Source: Novosphingobium beihaiense
GTDB lineage: Bacteria; Pseudomonadota; Alphaproteobacteria; Sphingomonadales; Sphingomonadaceae
DNA: 64,000 bases
Assembly: GCF_022832375.1 (NCBI RefSeq)
Contig: NZ_JALHLG010000007.1
Span: forward strand, 248,001 to 312,000
Direction of reading: 5' to 3'
Program-made: the position numbers and the translations under genes
In this document: piece by piece, positions 24,407 through 33,394 of the stretch
Layout: every line of letters begins with the position of its first letter
How positions within the stretch are numbered: position 1 is the stretch's first letter
Notes under the pieces: model-generated
What the model was told of the DNA's origin: nothing
What the model saw: the letters and a program-made list of their open reading frames with translations, nothing else
Databases searched by the model: none

Positions 24407-27400
24407 CCGATGGCCATCAGGCTGGCGTTGCCGCCAGCCGCAGTGGTGTTGATGGAGGTGGAGACTTCCTCCAGCAGCCAGATGCCGTTCGGGCCGGAAT
24501 CGCAGTGCACGGGCACGATGGGGCCGTCCATGGCCGCCACGGCTTCGCAGGCCGCGCGAACGGCCTGAGCGCTGCTTTTGGTTAGGCATGCTGCGAATGG
24601 CTCGTTCGGATCGGGGCGGAACTGCGCGGCGATGGCGGCGGGCAGGCCTTCGGGCAGGTCCATGCCTTGCACCGTGCCGCGATTGCCGGTGGCGAGCACG
24701 GCGGCCATCTGCGCCAGCAGGTCTTCGCGGTTTTCAGGGCGAAGCAGAATCCGGCCGCGTGGATGAAGGGCGTAGAGGTTGCGTTCGCCGACCGGCCCCG
24801 GCAATTCCTGTTCGAAACCCAGTGCTGAGGTTTCGGCCAGCGTCCGCGCCTGCGTGGCGGCAGCCGCTTCCCCTTGCGCCTCCAGCCAATCGGCGAAAGT
24901 CACTGCCAGCGGTGCCGCGCGGGGAGAGGAGCGCAGGACGCTTGGCGCCTGCCGGACCAGCCGCCCGAGATAGAGCGGTCCACCAGCCTTGGGGCCGGTG
25001 CCGGACAGTCCACGCCCGCCGAAAGGCTGTACGCCGACTACCGCACCAATGGTGTTGCGGTTGACGTAGAGATTGCCCGCCTGCACGCAGCCGGTCACAT
25101 GTGCCACCGTGCCGTCCAGCCGGGTGTGAAGGCCGAAAGTCAGGCCATAGCCGGTCGCGTTGATGTCCGCGATCAGCGCCGCCAGATCCTCGCGGCGGTA
25201 GCGCAGGACATGCAGGACGGGGCCGAAGACTTCGCGTTCCAGCTCGCCGATCACGCCGATCTCGATGATCGTGGGGGCCACGAAAGTGCCTTGCGCGGCT
25301 GCATCATCGGGAACTTGCAACTGGGTCACGGGCAGGCCTTTCGCCCGCATTGCCTCGATATGGCCGGAGATGGCCGCTTGCGCTTCGGCGGTGATGACCG
25401 GGCCGATATCGTTGGCAAGGCGATCGGGATTGCCCACGCGCAATTCGGCCAGCGCGCCTTTCAGCATCGCCAGCGTGCGGTCGGCCACGTCTTCCTGCAG
25501 GCACAGCACCCGCAGCGCCGAACAGCGCTGGCCCGCGCTGTCGAAGGCCGAGGCGATGACGTCAGCCACCACCTGCTCGGCCAGGGCGGAGGAATCGGCG
25601 ATCATCGCGTTCTGCCCGCCGGTCTCGGCGATCAGCGGAACCGCACGGCCATCGGGCGAGGTGCGCCCGGCAAGCTGGCGCTGGATCAGCCGGGCGACTT
25701 CGGTGGAGCCGGTGAACAAGACCGCCGCCACATCGGCAGAGCCCACAAGCGCGGCGCCCACGCTGCCGTCGCCGGGCAGCAGTTGCAGCGCATCGCGCGG
25801 CACGCCTGCCTCGTGCAGGACGCGCACGGCCTCGGCGGCGATCAGCGGGGTTTCCTCGGCGGGCTTGGCCAGCACCGGGTTGCCTGCCGCCAGCGCGGCA
25901 GCGGCCTGTCCGGTGAAGATCGCCAGCGGGAAGTTCCACGGGCTGATGCAGGCGGCCGGCCCCAGCGGGACTTGTCCGGGGCCGAACGTCTCGCGGGCCT
26001 GCTGGGCATAGAAACGCAGGAAATCGATGGCCTCGCGCACTTCGGCCACGGCATTGGCGGCGGACTTGCCTGCCTCGCGCATGGCAAGGCCTATGAGCGT
26101 GCCGGTTTGCGCCTGCATGGCGCCGGCGGCCTGCTCCAGAATGTCCGCCCGCTGCGCAACCGGAACGCGGCTCCAATTGCTCGCGGCAGCGCGCGACACG
26201 GCATGGGCGACGGCTTCAACGGGGGTATCGGTGACAGTGCCGACAAGGTCGCGGTGATCGGCGGGATTGCGGATGGCGCGGGCAGGCCCATTGCCGCCTT
26301 CGGGCGCGGCCCGCCATTCGCGCGCGGCGGAGGCCAGCAGGCCGTGCGAGAGGGCTGCCAGTGCGCGTTCATCGGTCAGGTCGATCCCGGCGGAATTGCG
26401 CCGGTCCGCGAACATGTCCTGCGGCAACGCGATCTGCTCGTGCCGGGCGCCGGGCCGCGGCATGGCGCGCACCACATCGGCGGGATCGGCGGTCAGTTCC
26501 TCCACCGGCACGTCCGGATCGCCGATGCGGTTCACGAAAGAGGAATTGGCGCCGTTTTCCAGCAGGCGGCGCACGAGATAGGCCAGCAGCGTCTCGTGCG
26601 TTCCCACGGGCGCATAGATGCGGCAGGGGCGGTCCAGCTTGTGCGCGCCCACAACCTGCGAATAGAGCGCTTCGCCCATGCCGTGCAGGCACTGGAACTC
26701 GTACTGGTCCGCTGTGAAGTCCGGCCCGGCCATGTGATAGACCGCCGCCAGCGTCTGCGCGTTGTGGGTGGCGAACTGCGGGAAGACTTCTTCTGGCGCG
26801 GCGAGCAACTTGCGGGCGCAGGCGAGATAGGCAAGATCGGTGTGGACCTTGCGGGTATAGACGGGAAAATCCGGCAGTCCGTCCACTTGCGCGCGCTTGA
26901 TCTCGGCATCCCAATATGCGCCCTTGACCAGCCGCACCATGATCCGGCGCCCGGCGCGCCGGGCCAGATCGATGATCCAGTCGATCACCATCGGGCAGCG
27001 CTTGCCATAGGCCTGGACCACGAAGCCGAGCCCGTTCCAGTCCTTCAGCCCGGGATCGAGCGCGAGGCTTTCGAGCAGGTCGAGAGAGAGTTCGAGGCGG
27101 TCTGCCTCTTCGGCATCGATATTGAGGCCGATCCCGTAATCGCGCGCCATCAGGGCCAGCGCTTTTACGCGCGGCAGCAACTCGCCCATCACCCGGTCCG
27201 CCTGCGCGCGGACATAGCGGGGATGCAGCGCGGAAAGCTTGATCGAGATACCGGGGCCGCGGATGATGCCCCGGCCTGCGGCGGCCTGGCCGATGGCGGC
27301 GATCGCCTTTGCATAATCGGCATAATAGCGTTCGGCATCGGCCGCCGTCATCGCCGCTTCACCCAGCATGTCGTAACTGTAGCGAAAGCCCTTGGCTTCC

Positions 27401-27999
27401 CATTCGCGTGCGCGCTTCAGCGCCTGTTCGATGGTTTCGCCCACGACGAACTGTTCGCCCAGCATGCGCATCGCCAGATCGACGCTCTTTCTGATCACCG
27501 GCTCGCCCGCGCGGGCGATCAGGCGGGTGAGGGCGGCGGACAGGCCTTTCTCGTCGATGCTGCCCACCAGCTTGCCGGTCATCACCAGCCCCCAGGTTGC
27601 GGCATTGACGAACAGCGGCTTGCTGCCCGCCAGATGGCCGCTCCAGTTGCCGCCCGCGATCTTGTCGCGGATCAGTGCGTCGCGCGTGGCGGCGTCGGGA
27701 ATGCGCAGCAGGGCTTCCGCCAGGCACATCAGGGCGACGCCTTCCTGACTGGAAAGCGCGTATTCCTGCACCAGCGCCTCGACGCTGCCGCCCTTGCGCT
27801 CCGCGCGCAGGGCCGTGACCAGACGCGTTGCCGTTTCACGGATCGCGGCGCGGGTTTCCTCCGGCAGGCTCGCGGCTTCCAGCAAAGGCGCAAGGCAGGC
27901 GGCTTCATCCCGGCGGCGGGCTTCGGCAATCGCGCTGCGCAGCGGCGAGAGGCCGCGGATGGCCGGGGCAAAAGAGGCAAAGGGAGGCAGGGCAGTCAT
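24403..27999 (-). CDS. putA: Bifunctional proline dehydrogenase / L-glutamate gamma-semialdehyde dehydrogenase
   Basis: About 1198 residues. It oxidises proline to glutamate in two steps, the first FAD-linked, the second NAD-linked. The PRODH barrel spans about 60-490 (ISIKLSALHPRY, MVRLVKGAYWDAEIK). The aldehyde dehydrogenase domain spans about 560-1010, with CISPWNFPLAIF, the FTGSTEVARL NAD loop, the catalytic Glu in AETGGQNAM and the nucleophile Cys in GQRCSALRV. The N-terminal ribbon-helix-helix of E. coli PutA is absent, so it should not self-regulate; a divergent Lrp-type gene fills that role. ATG 27999 is preferred to an upstream TTG at 28008. Confidence 0.97.
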   Translation of the reverse strand: MTALPPFASFAPAIRGLSPLRSAIAEARRRDEAACLAPLLEAASLPEETRAAIRETATRLVTALRAERKGGSVEALVQEYALSSQEGVALMCLAEALLRIPDAATRDALIRDKIAGGNWSGHLAGSKPLFVNAATWGLVMTGKLVGSIDEKGLSAALTRLIARAGEPVIRKSVDLAMRMLGEQFVVGETIEQALKRAREWEAKGFRYSYDMLGEAAMTAADAERYYADYAKAIAAIGQAAAGRGIIRGPGISIKLSALHPRYVRAQADRVMGELLPRVKALALMARDYGIGLNIDAEEADRLELSLDLLESLALDPGLKDWNGLGFVVQAYGKRCPMVIDWIIDLARRAGRRIMVRLVKGAYWDAEIKRAQVDGLPDFPVYTRKVHTDLAYLACARKLLAAPEEVFPQFATHNAQTLAAVYHMAGPDFTADQYEFQCLHGMGEALYSQVVGAHKLDRPCRIYAPVGTHETLLAYLVRRLLENGANSSFVNRIGDPDVPVEELTADPADVVRAMPRPGARHEQIALPQDMFADRRNSAGIDLTDERALAALSHGLLASAAREWRAAPEGGNGPARAIRNPADHRDLVGTVTDTPVEAVAHAVSRAAASNWSRVPVAQRADILEQAAGAMQAQTGTLIGLAMREAGKSAANAVAEVREAIDFLRFYAQQARETFGPGQVPLGPAACISPWNFPLAIFTGQAAAALAAGNPVLAKPAEETPLIAAEAVRVLHEAGVPRDALQLLPGDGSVGAALVGSADVAAVLFTGSTEVARLIQRQLAGRTSPDGRAVPLIAETGGQNAMIADSSALAEQVVADVIASAFDSAGQRCSALRVLCLQEDVADRTLAMLKGALAELRVGNPDRLANDIGPVITAEAQAAISGHIEAMRAKGLPVTQLQVPDDAAAQGTFVAPTIIEIGVIGELEREVFGPVLHVLRYRREDLAALIADINATGYGLTFGLHTRLDGTVAHVTGCVQAGNLYVNRNTIGAVVGVQPFGGRGLSGTGPKAGGPLYLGRLVRQAPSVLRSSPRAAPLAVTFADWLEAQGEAAAATQARTLAETSALGFEQELPGPVGERNLYALHPRGRILLRPENREDLLAQMAAVLATGNRGTVQGMDLPEGLPAAIAAQFRPDPNEPFAACLTKSSAQAVRAACEAVAAMDGPIVPVHCDSGPNGIWLLEEVSTSINTTAAGGNASLMAIG

Positions 28000-28098
28000 G
28001 CCCAGCAATTTACATCATCCCGCATTGGCAATGTGCCTTTTTTCTGGCAATTATACCGCTATATTGGCCTATATTTCCTATATATTCGGACAAATTGC
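28000..28098. promoter_or_regulatory. putA/putR divergent promoter region
   Basis: A 99-base AT-rich gap between divergent genes. It holds an imperfect GGCAATGTGCC dyad near 28028 and a TATA-rich stretch (28055-28090) suitable for -10 elements and Lrp-family binding. Sites are inferred, not proven. Confidence 0.5.
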
Positions 28099-28569
28099 AT
28101 GAATATTGGTGATAAATCAGCCGATCTGGATGATATGGACCGCAAGATCGTTGCGGTCCTGCGGGAGGATGGGCGGATCACCGTTACCGATCTCGCGCAG
28201 CGCGTGGGCATGTCGAAAACGCCGTGTCAGACGCGGATGCGCAGGCTGATCGAGAGCGGTGTGATCCGGGGCTTTCGCGCTGTGACCGATCCTGCCGCCT
28301 TGGGGATGGATCATATCGCTTTCGTCGAAGTCAGCCTGTCCGACACGCGCGAACAGGCGCTGCGGGATTTCAACAGCGCGGTACAGCGTATTCCCGAAGT
28401 GGAGGAATGCCACATGCTCGCGGCCAATTTCGATTATCTGCTCAAGGTCCGCACCGCCGATATCCGCCGCTACCGGGCCGTGCTGGGGGAGAAGATATCC
28501 AGCTTGCCGCACGTTGCCAGCACCTCCACTTTCGTGGCGATGGAAACGGTAAAGGACGGAGTTCGTTAA
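28099..28569 (+). CDS. putR: Lrp/AsnC family transcriptional regulator, probable putA activator
   Basis: 156 residues. The N-terminal winged helix-turn-helix (about 10-60: LDDMDRKIVAVLREDGRITV, LAQRVGMSKTPCQTRMRRL) is followed by the RAM/AsnC ligand-binding domain (about 72-150: FVEVSLSDT, CHMLAANFDYLLKVRTADI). It is divergent from putA with a 99-base shared promoter, the arrangement seen for PutR in alphaproteobacteria, where it activates putA in response to proline. The assignment as PutR rests on this context. Confidence 0.9.
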   Translation: MNIGDKSADLDDMDRKIVAVLREDGRITVTDLAQRVGMSKTPCQTRMRRLIESGVIRGFRAVTDPAALGMDHIAFVEVSLSDTREQALRDFNSAVQRIPEVEECHMLAANFDYLLKVRTADIRRYRAVLGEKISSLPHVASTSTFVAMETVKDGVR

Positions 28570-28653
28570 ACCGGAAGCGCGAAGTCACCGGGCCTGGAAG
28601 ATTCGACGGCGGGCCTGCCGTGCTCTGGCCGGTTTGATGCCGGATCAGGACTG

Positions 28654-29871
28654 TCAGACAGGCGCGGGGCAGCCTTCAGGCGCCAGCCGCTCCTGCCGCC
28701 GGTGCAGCGCGAGTGCCAGCACGAAAACGGCCAGTCCGCCCAGCGAGAGTCCGGCGCCGATCCAGCCGGTTACGCGCAAGCTGTAGCCCGCGCCGATCGC
28801 CAGCCCGCCCAGCCATGGCCCCAGCGCATTGGCGACGTTGAAGGCACTGTGGTGCGCGGCGGCGGCGAGCGCCTGCGCTTCGCCCGCCACGTCCATCAGC
28901 CGCGTCTGCAGGATCGTGCCGAGCCCGCCGCCGAAGCCGATCAGCAGGATGTCGAGCGTGAGCAGCCAGATATTGCCAGCCACCAGCGGAAACAGGCCGA
29001 GCGCGATGGCGCTCCAAAGGAAAGCGCCGATGGCTGCCTGGTTCTGTCTGCGGTCGGCCAGCCAGGCCCAGAACAGGTTCCCCACCGTCATGCCCACGCC
29101 GAACACGGCGAGCACCAGCGGCACGAAGGCTTCGGACACGCGGGTGACTTCGATCATGGTCGAGGCGACATACGTATACACGCAGAACAACCCGCCAAAG
29201 CCGATGGCGCCTGTCAGCAGGGTCAGCAGCACTTGCGGGCGGCGCAGGGCGCCCAGTTCGCGCAGCGGGCTCGATCGCGGGCCGCCGTGGTCGTGGGGGG
29301 CGAACAGGGTGACGAGCGCCATGGTCAGCAGCGCCAGCCCGGCGACGATAGCGAAGCCGCTGCGCCAGCCGATCACCTGCCCCAGCCAGTTGGCGGCGGG
29401 CACGCCGATGATCGTTGCCACGGTGAGGCCGGTCATGACTTTCGCCACCGATTGCGCGCGGGCATTGGCCGGCACCAGTGAGGCGGCGACCAGTGCGGCC
29501 ACGCCGAAGTAGGCCCCATGGGGCAGGCCGCTGAGGAAGCGGAACAGCAGCAGCGTGTGGTAGCTGGAGGCCATCGCACTCAGCCCGTTGCCTAGGGCGA
29601 ACATGCCCATCAGCCCGATCAGCAAAGTGCGGCGGGCCAGCCTGGCGCCGAGCACCGCGATCGTGGGAGCGCCCACCACGACACCCAGCGCATAGGCACT
29701 GATGGCATGCCCTGCCTCCGGCTCGCTCAGCCCCAGCGCGCGGCTGAAATAGGGCACGAGGCTCATGGCCGCGAACTCGGTGGTGCCGATCGCGAAAGCG
29801 CCCATGGCAAGTGCTAGGATAATAAGGCCGGGGTGGCCGGACGCGGGGCGTTCGGGTGGTCTGACTGTCAT
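28654..29871 (-). CDS. MFS transporter, DHA1-like exporter
   Basis: 405 residues with twelve probable membrane helices. The start LIILALAMGAFAIGTTEFAA is typical of the AraJ/sugar-efflux and arabinose-polymer exporter branch, where the GTTEF motif is characteristic. The inter-helix loop ARLARRTLL and FLSGLPHGAYFGVAALVA support the call. ATG 29871 is chosen because the predicted first helix then begins after a short hydrophilic lead; the frame extends further upstream without family-like sequence. Drug or sugar efflux is likely; no specific substrate is indicated. Confidence 0.88.
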   Translation of the reverse strand: MTVRPPERPASGHPGLIILALAMGAFAIGTTEFAAMSLVPYFSRALGLSEPEAGHAISAYALGVVVGAPTIAVLGARLARRTLLIGLMGMFALGNGLSAMASSYHTLLLFRFLSGLPHGAYFGVAALVAASLVPANARAQSVAKVMTGLTVATIIGVPAANWLGQVIGWRSGFAIVAGLALLTMALVTLFAPHDHGGPRSSPLRELGALRRPQVLLTLLTGAIGFGGLFCVYTYVASTMIEVTRVSEAFVPLVLAVFGVGMTVGNLFWAWLADRRQNQAAIGAFLWSAIALGLFPLVAGNIWLLTLDILLIGFGGGLGTILQTRLMDVAGEAQALAAAAHHSAFNVANALGPWLGGLAIGAGYSLRVTGWIGAGLSLGGLAVFVLALALHRRQERLAPEGCPAPV

Positions 29872-29991
29872 GGTGTACTGCGAAGAATCCGGGGGGGAGG
29901 AGAGATTCTGATGCGCCTGCGCGCGCTTGGAAAGGGGGCCAAGCATGCGTTTATTGCACAGGAAGGCGAGCTTGCTGCAATTGCACGGGGC

Positions 29992-30029
29992 ATTCCCGGG
30001 AGGACTGGTCACCGCCAGCCTCCCGGAAT
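29992..30029. terminator. Hairpin downstream of cysH
   Basis: The arms ATTCCCGGGAGG and CCTCCCGGAAT, with inner CTGG/CCAG and loop TCACCG, form a strong stem 29 bases beyond the cysH stop. There is no T-run, so it may stabilise the mRNA end rather than terminate alone. Confidence 0.45.
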
Positions 30030-30057
30030 ACTGATAATCTATAGGCTCAAGTGCAGG

Positions 30058-30855
30058 TCAGAATACCGGATCGAAACCGGGCGGCAGATCGCTGGAGCCG
30101 CCATTGTCCTGTCCGGGCGTGTGGATGCCGCATTCGGTCTTGTCCCAGCCGCGCCAGCGGCCCGAGCGGGGGTCTTCGCCCGGCGCGACCTTGCTGGTGC
30201 AGGGCATGCAGCCGATCGAGGGATAACCTTCGGCCACCAGCGGGTGCGGGGGCAGGTCATGCTCTTCGATATAGGCGGCGATCCGCTCGGGAGACCAGTC
30301 GATCAGGGGGTTGATCTTCAACCGGCCCTGTTCGTCGGTGGTGTCGATCTCGAAGCGGGGCAGGGTGGCGCGGGTGGAGGCCTGGAAGGCCTTCCGGCCC
30401 GTGATCGTGGCGTCGAAGTTCAGCAGGGCCTTGGCCAGCGGCCTGACCTTGCGGATATCGCAGCAGCCGTCCGGATCATAGGACCAGCGCAGCCCGCTGT
30501 CGTCCTTTTTCGCCAGTTCTTCGGCGTCCGGCGTCAGGTTGCGCAAGTCCTTGAGGCCCAGCCGGTCGGCCAGCTGGTCGCGATAGGCCAGCGTTTCGGG
30601 GAAGTGCTTGCCGGTTTCGAGGAACAGCACCGGCACGGAGGGATCGACCTGGCTGACGAGGTGCAGCAGCACCGCGCTTTCCGCGCCGAAGCTGGACACG
30701 ACCGCGGCATCGCCCGCCATGCGTTCCTTGAGCAGCGTTTCGAGCATTTCTGTCGTTTCGGTGCCACGGAACAGGCGGTTGAGGCGCACCGCATCAGCCT
30801 CGCCGAAGCGGGGGCCGGTGTCGATGCGGTCGCGGATGCGTGTCGCTTCGTTCAT
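30058..30855 (-). CDS. cysH: Phosphoadenylyl/adenylyl-sulfate reductase (iron-sulfur type)
   Basis: 265 residues. It reduces activated sulfate to sulfite with thioredoxin. The nucleotide-binding SSFGAESAVLLHL and ETGKHFPET are present. Four cysteines, in CCDIRK and CMPCTS, would hold a [4Fe-4S] cluster, which marks the APS-using assimilatory type. The C-terminal ECGIH carries the redox cysteine. It is last in the operon cobA-DUF2849-cysI-DUF934-cysH, 27 bases after DUF934. Confidence 0.95.
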   Translation of the reverse strand: MNEATRIRDRIDTGPRFGEADAVRLNRLFRGTETTEMLETLLKERMAGDAAVVSSFGAESAVLLHLVSQVDPSVPVLFLETGKHFPETLAYRDQLADRLGLKDLRNLTPDAEELAKKDDSGLRWSYDPDGCCDIRKVRPLAKALLNFDATITGRKAFQASTRATLPRFEIDTTDEQGRLKINPLIDWSPERIAAYIEEHDLPPHPLVAEGYPSIGCMPCTSKVAPGEDPRSGRWRGWDKTECGIHTPGQDNGGSSDLPPGFDPVF

Positions 30856-30882
30856 GCTGGAATTCCTTGTGCAGGAGCCCTT

Positions 30883-31314
30883 TCAGTTCTGGTGCCGCAG
30901 CGCCCAGATCGGCTGGCGGCCATCGGCGGCCGCCTGATAGACATTATCCCACCGCTCGAACGCGCTCTGCGCATCGGCGGGATTGAGCGGCTTGTCCGGC
31001 GCGAAAGCGTCGAAGCCGCAGCGGCGCAGGTGGCTGAGCATGTCGATCACGACATCGCCCACTGCGCGGATTTCGCCGGTGAAGCCCGCCTCGCGCAGCA
31101 CGCGGGCGGAGGAATAGCCGCGCCCATCGGTCCACGCCGGAAAGTTCACTTCCACCAGCGCCAGCTGATCGAGGAACGGCAGCAGCGCGCGTGCATCGTC
31201 GCCCGGCTCGATCCGCACGGCGGTGGCGTTGGTCTGCTCCGCGAACGCATCGACGGTGACGGCGGAATCGTTGACGGCCTCGTCGTCACGGAACCGGAAC
31301 TGGACTTCAACCAT
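30883..31314 (-). CDS. DUF934 domain protein of the sulfite reduction operon
   Basis: 143 residues of the DUF934 family, with LPFLDQLALVEVNFPAWTDGRG and the family text AGFTGEIRAVGDVVIDMLSHLRRCGFDAF. DUF934 proteins are almost always encoded between sulfite reductase and cysH in alphaproteobacteria and are thought to assist sulfite reduction; no biochemical activity is known to me. A 149-base gap holding a palindromic repeat separates it from cysI. Confidence 0.92.
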   Translation of the reverse strand: MVEVQFRFRDDEAVNDSAVTVDAFAEQTNATAVRIEPGDDARALLPFLDQLALVEVNFPAWTDGRGYSSARVLREAGFTGEIRAVGDVVIDMLSHLRRCGFDAFAPDKPLNPADAQSAFERWDNVYQAAADGRQPIWALRHQN

Positions 31315-31362
31315 GGAGAACCTCGCTGATACGGGCCAGCGTCGCTGCCTGGCTCAAACGTG

Positions 31363-31433
31363 CTTCGACAAGCTCAGCACGAGCGGATGTGGGGGCAATC
31401 TCTTCGTTTCCGCTCATCCTGAGCTTGTCGAAG
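31363..31433. repeat. Type C-like inverted repeat between cysI and DUF934
   Basis: The arms at 31363-31387 and 31409-31433 are complementary over 25 bases with two mismatches, reading CTTCGACAAGCTCAG inward. It shares the TTCG-rich, TCGAC-containing style of the element at 9216 but is a distinct sequence. It lies inside the operon, so it might attenuate distal genes. Confidence 0.85.
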
Positions 31434-31463
31434 GATGACTGGCGTGCCGTTTCGGAGAAGCGA

Positions 31464-33098
31464 TCAACCATAGATAGCCTCCTTGAACGGATCCATGCCG
31501 ATACGGCGGTAGGTGTCGAGGAAGCGCTCGCCATCCTGCTTGTTGGAAAGATAGACCTCGGTGGCCCGTTCCACGGCATCGACGATGCCGTCCTCGTCGA
31601 AACCGGGGCCAGTGATCTTGCCCAGCGAGGTATCCGCGCCCTCGCAGCCGCCGAGCAGGAGCTGGTAGTTCTCCACGCCCTTGCGGTCCACGCCGAGGAT
31701 GCCGATGTGGCCCGCGTGGTGGTGGCCGCAGGCATTGATGCAGCCCGAGATCTTGAGCTTCAGCTCGCCGATCTCCGCCTGCTTCTCGCTGGAGCCGAAG
31801 CGTTCCGAGATCTTCTGCGCCACCGGGATCGAGCGCGCATTGGCGAGGCTGCAGTAGTCGAGGCCGGGGCATGCGATCATGTCGCCCACGGTATCGAGAT
31901 TGGCGGTACCCAGGCCCGCTTCGTCCAGCGCCTTCCACAGCGTATAGAGATCCGCCTTCTTTACATGCGGCAGCACGATGTTCTGCGCGTGGGTGACGCG
32001 CAGTTCGTCGAAGCTGTAATCCTTGGCAAGCTGCGCCATCAGGCGGATCTGGTCCGCGCTGGCATCACCCGGAATGCCGCCCACCGGCTTCAGGCTGATA
32101 TTGGCAATCGCATAGCCGGGCTGCTTGTGGGCATGCGTGTTACGCTCCACCCAGAGGCGGAAGTCGGGATCGGAGAGGTCCAGATCCTCGGACAGGCCGG
32201 TCTCGAAAGCGGGATCGGCGAAGTAGGGCTTGATGCGCTCCAGCTCGGCCAGCGGCGGCTCGATGCCCATGGTGAGCAGGTGCTGGAACTCTTCCTCGAC
32301 CTGGCGCACGTATTCGTCCTTGCCCAGCTCGTGGACGAGGATCTTGATGCGCGCCTTGTACTTGTTGTCGCGGCGGCCATAGCGGTTGTAGACGCGCAGG
32401 CAGGCTTCCGAATAAGTGATCAGGTGGTCCAGCGGCACGAATTCGCGGATCATCGGGCTGATCATCGGCGTGCGGCCCATGCCGCCCCCGGCGTAGAACT
32501 GGGCGCCGATCTCTCCGGCATCGTTCTTCACCATCTTGATGCCGATGTCGTGCAGGCGCATCGCCGCGCGGTCGGTCTCACTGGCGATCACCGCGATCTT
32601 GAACTTGCGCGGCAGGACCAGGAATTCGGGGTGGAAGCTCGACCACTGGCGCAGCAGCTCGGCATAAGGGCGCGGGTCGATCAGCTCGTCCGCGGCGGCC
32701 CCGGCGTACTGATCGGAGCTGATGTTGCGGATGCAGTTGCCGCTGGTCTGGATCGCGTGCATTTCCACTTTCGCCAGATCGGCGAGAATGTCGGGCGTGT
32801 CCTCCAGCTTGATCCAGTTGTACTGGATGTTCTGGCGCGTGGTGAAGTGGCCATAGCCGCGATCGTACTTGTCCGCGATATCGCCCAGCAGCGTCATCTG
32901 CGCGGAGTTCAGCGTGCCATAGGGCACCGCGACGCGCAGCATATAGGCGTGAAGCTGGAGGTAGAGCCCGTTCTGCAGGCGCAGCGGGCGGAACTGCTCC
33001 TCGGTCAGCTCGCCCGAAAGGCGGCGGCGGACCTGATCGCGGAATTCCGCGACGCGTGTGTCGACCATCTGCTGGTCGTATTCGTCATACTTGTACAT
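31464..33098 (-). CDS. cysI: Assimilatory sulfite (nitrite/sulfite) reductase haemoprotein
   Basis: 544 residues with the duplicated ferredoxin-like half domains of sulfite/nitrite reductases. The sirohaem/[4Fe-4S] ligands are in CPGLDYCSLA and CINACGHHHAGHIG near the C-terminus. RGYGHFTTRQNIQYNWI is the first substrate-binding segment. In context, with cobA for sirohaem and cysH, it should reduce sulfite to sulfide. The ATG overlaps the DUF2849 stop by one base (TGATG). The electron donor gene is not in this window. Confidence 0.93.
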   Translation of the reverse strand: MYKYDEYDQQMVDTRVAEFRDQVRRRLSGELTEEQFRPLRLQNGLYLQLHAYMLRVAVPYGTLNSAQMTLLGDIADKYDRGYGHFTTRQNIQYNWIKLEDTPDILADLAKVEMHAIQTSGNCIRNISSDQYAGAAADELIDPRPYAELLRQWSSFHPEFLVLPRKFKIAVIASETDRAAMRLHDIGIKMVKNDAGEIGAQFYAGGGMGRTPMISPMIREFVPLDHLITYSEACLRVYNRYGRRDNKYKARIKILVHELGKDEYVRQVEEEFQHLLTMGIEPPLAELERIKPYFADPAFETGLSEDLDLSDPDFRLWVERNTHAHKQPGYAIANISLKPVGGIPGDASADQIRLMAQLAKDYSFDELRVTHAQNIVLPHVKKADLYTLWKALDEAGLGTANLDTVGDMIACPGLDYCSLANARSIPVAQKISERFGSSEKQAEIGELKLKISGCINACGHHHAGHIGILGVDRKGVENYQLLLGGCEGADTSLGKITGPGFDEDGIVDAVERATEVYLSNKQDGERFLDTYRRIGMDPFKEAIYG

Positions 33099-33394
33099 CA
33101 GATCACCCAGTTCACGGCTTCGGGGTCGGACGGCTTGAGCGTCAGGTCGGGGCGCACGGTCGGGCCCAGCGCGCGGATGCGGTCCTTGATATGGGCGGGG
33201 CGCACGCCGTCAGCGTCCTTCTCGCCATCGATGACATAGGCGGCGAAGACGTTCTGCGCGCCTTCCTCGCGGGCGATGATCTTCGCGCCGTCCTCGCCGA
33301 CATCGGCGGCCTGATTGACGTCCAGCGACCAGCCCACGCCGGTCCACCAGGTGACCGCTCCGGTCTTGAGGTCGTTTCCTGTCAGGATCTTCAC
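33098..33394 (-). CDS. DUF2849 domain protein of the sulfite reduction operon
   Basis: 98 residues: KILTGNDLKTGAVTWWTGVG at the start and ending PSDPEAVNWVI, characteristic of DUF2849. It is small, soluble and acidic. Start overlaps the cobA stop as ATGA, and stop overlaps the cysI ATG, so it is coupled on both sides. In alphaproteobacteria it regularly precedes the sulfite reductase gene. Function is not established; a chaperone or electron-transfer accessory role is guesswork. Confidence 0.92.
   Translation of the reverse strand: MKILTGNDLKTGAVTWWTGVGWSLDVNQAADVGEDGAKIIAREEGAQNVFAAYVIDGEKDADGVRPAHIKDRIRALGPTVRPDLTLKPSDPEAVNWVI

Noticed and set aside
24874-28569. 1231-codon plus-strand frame running through putA into putR
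   Set aside because: Only the last 156 codons, from ATG 28099, are the Lrp-type regulator; the rest mirrors putA.
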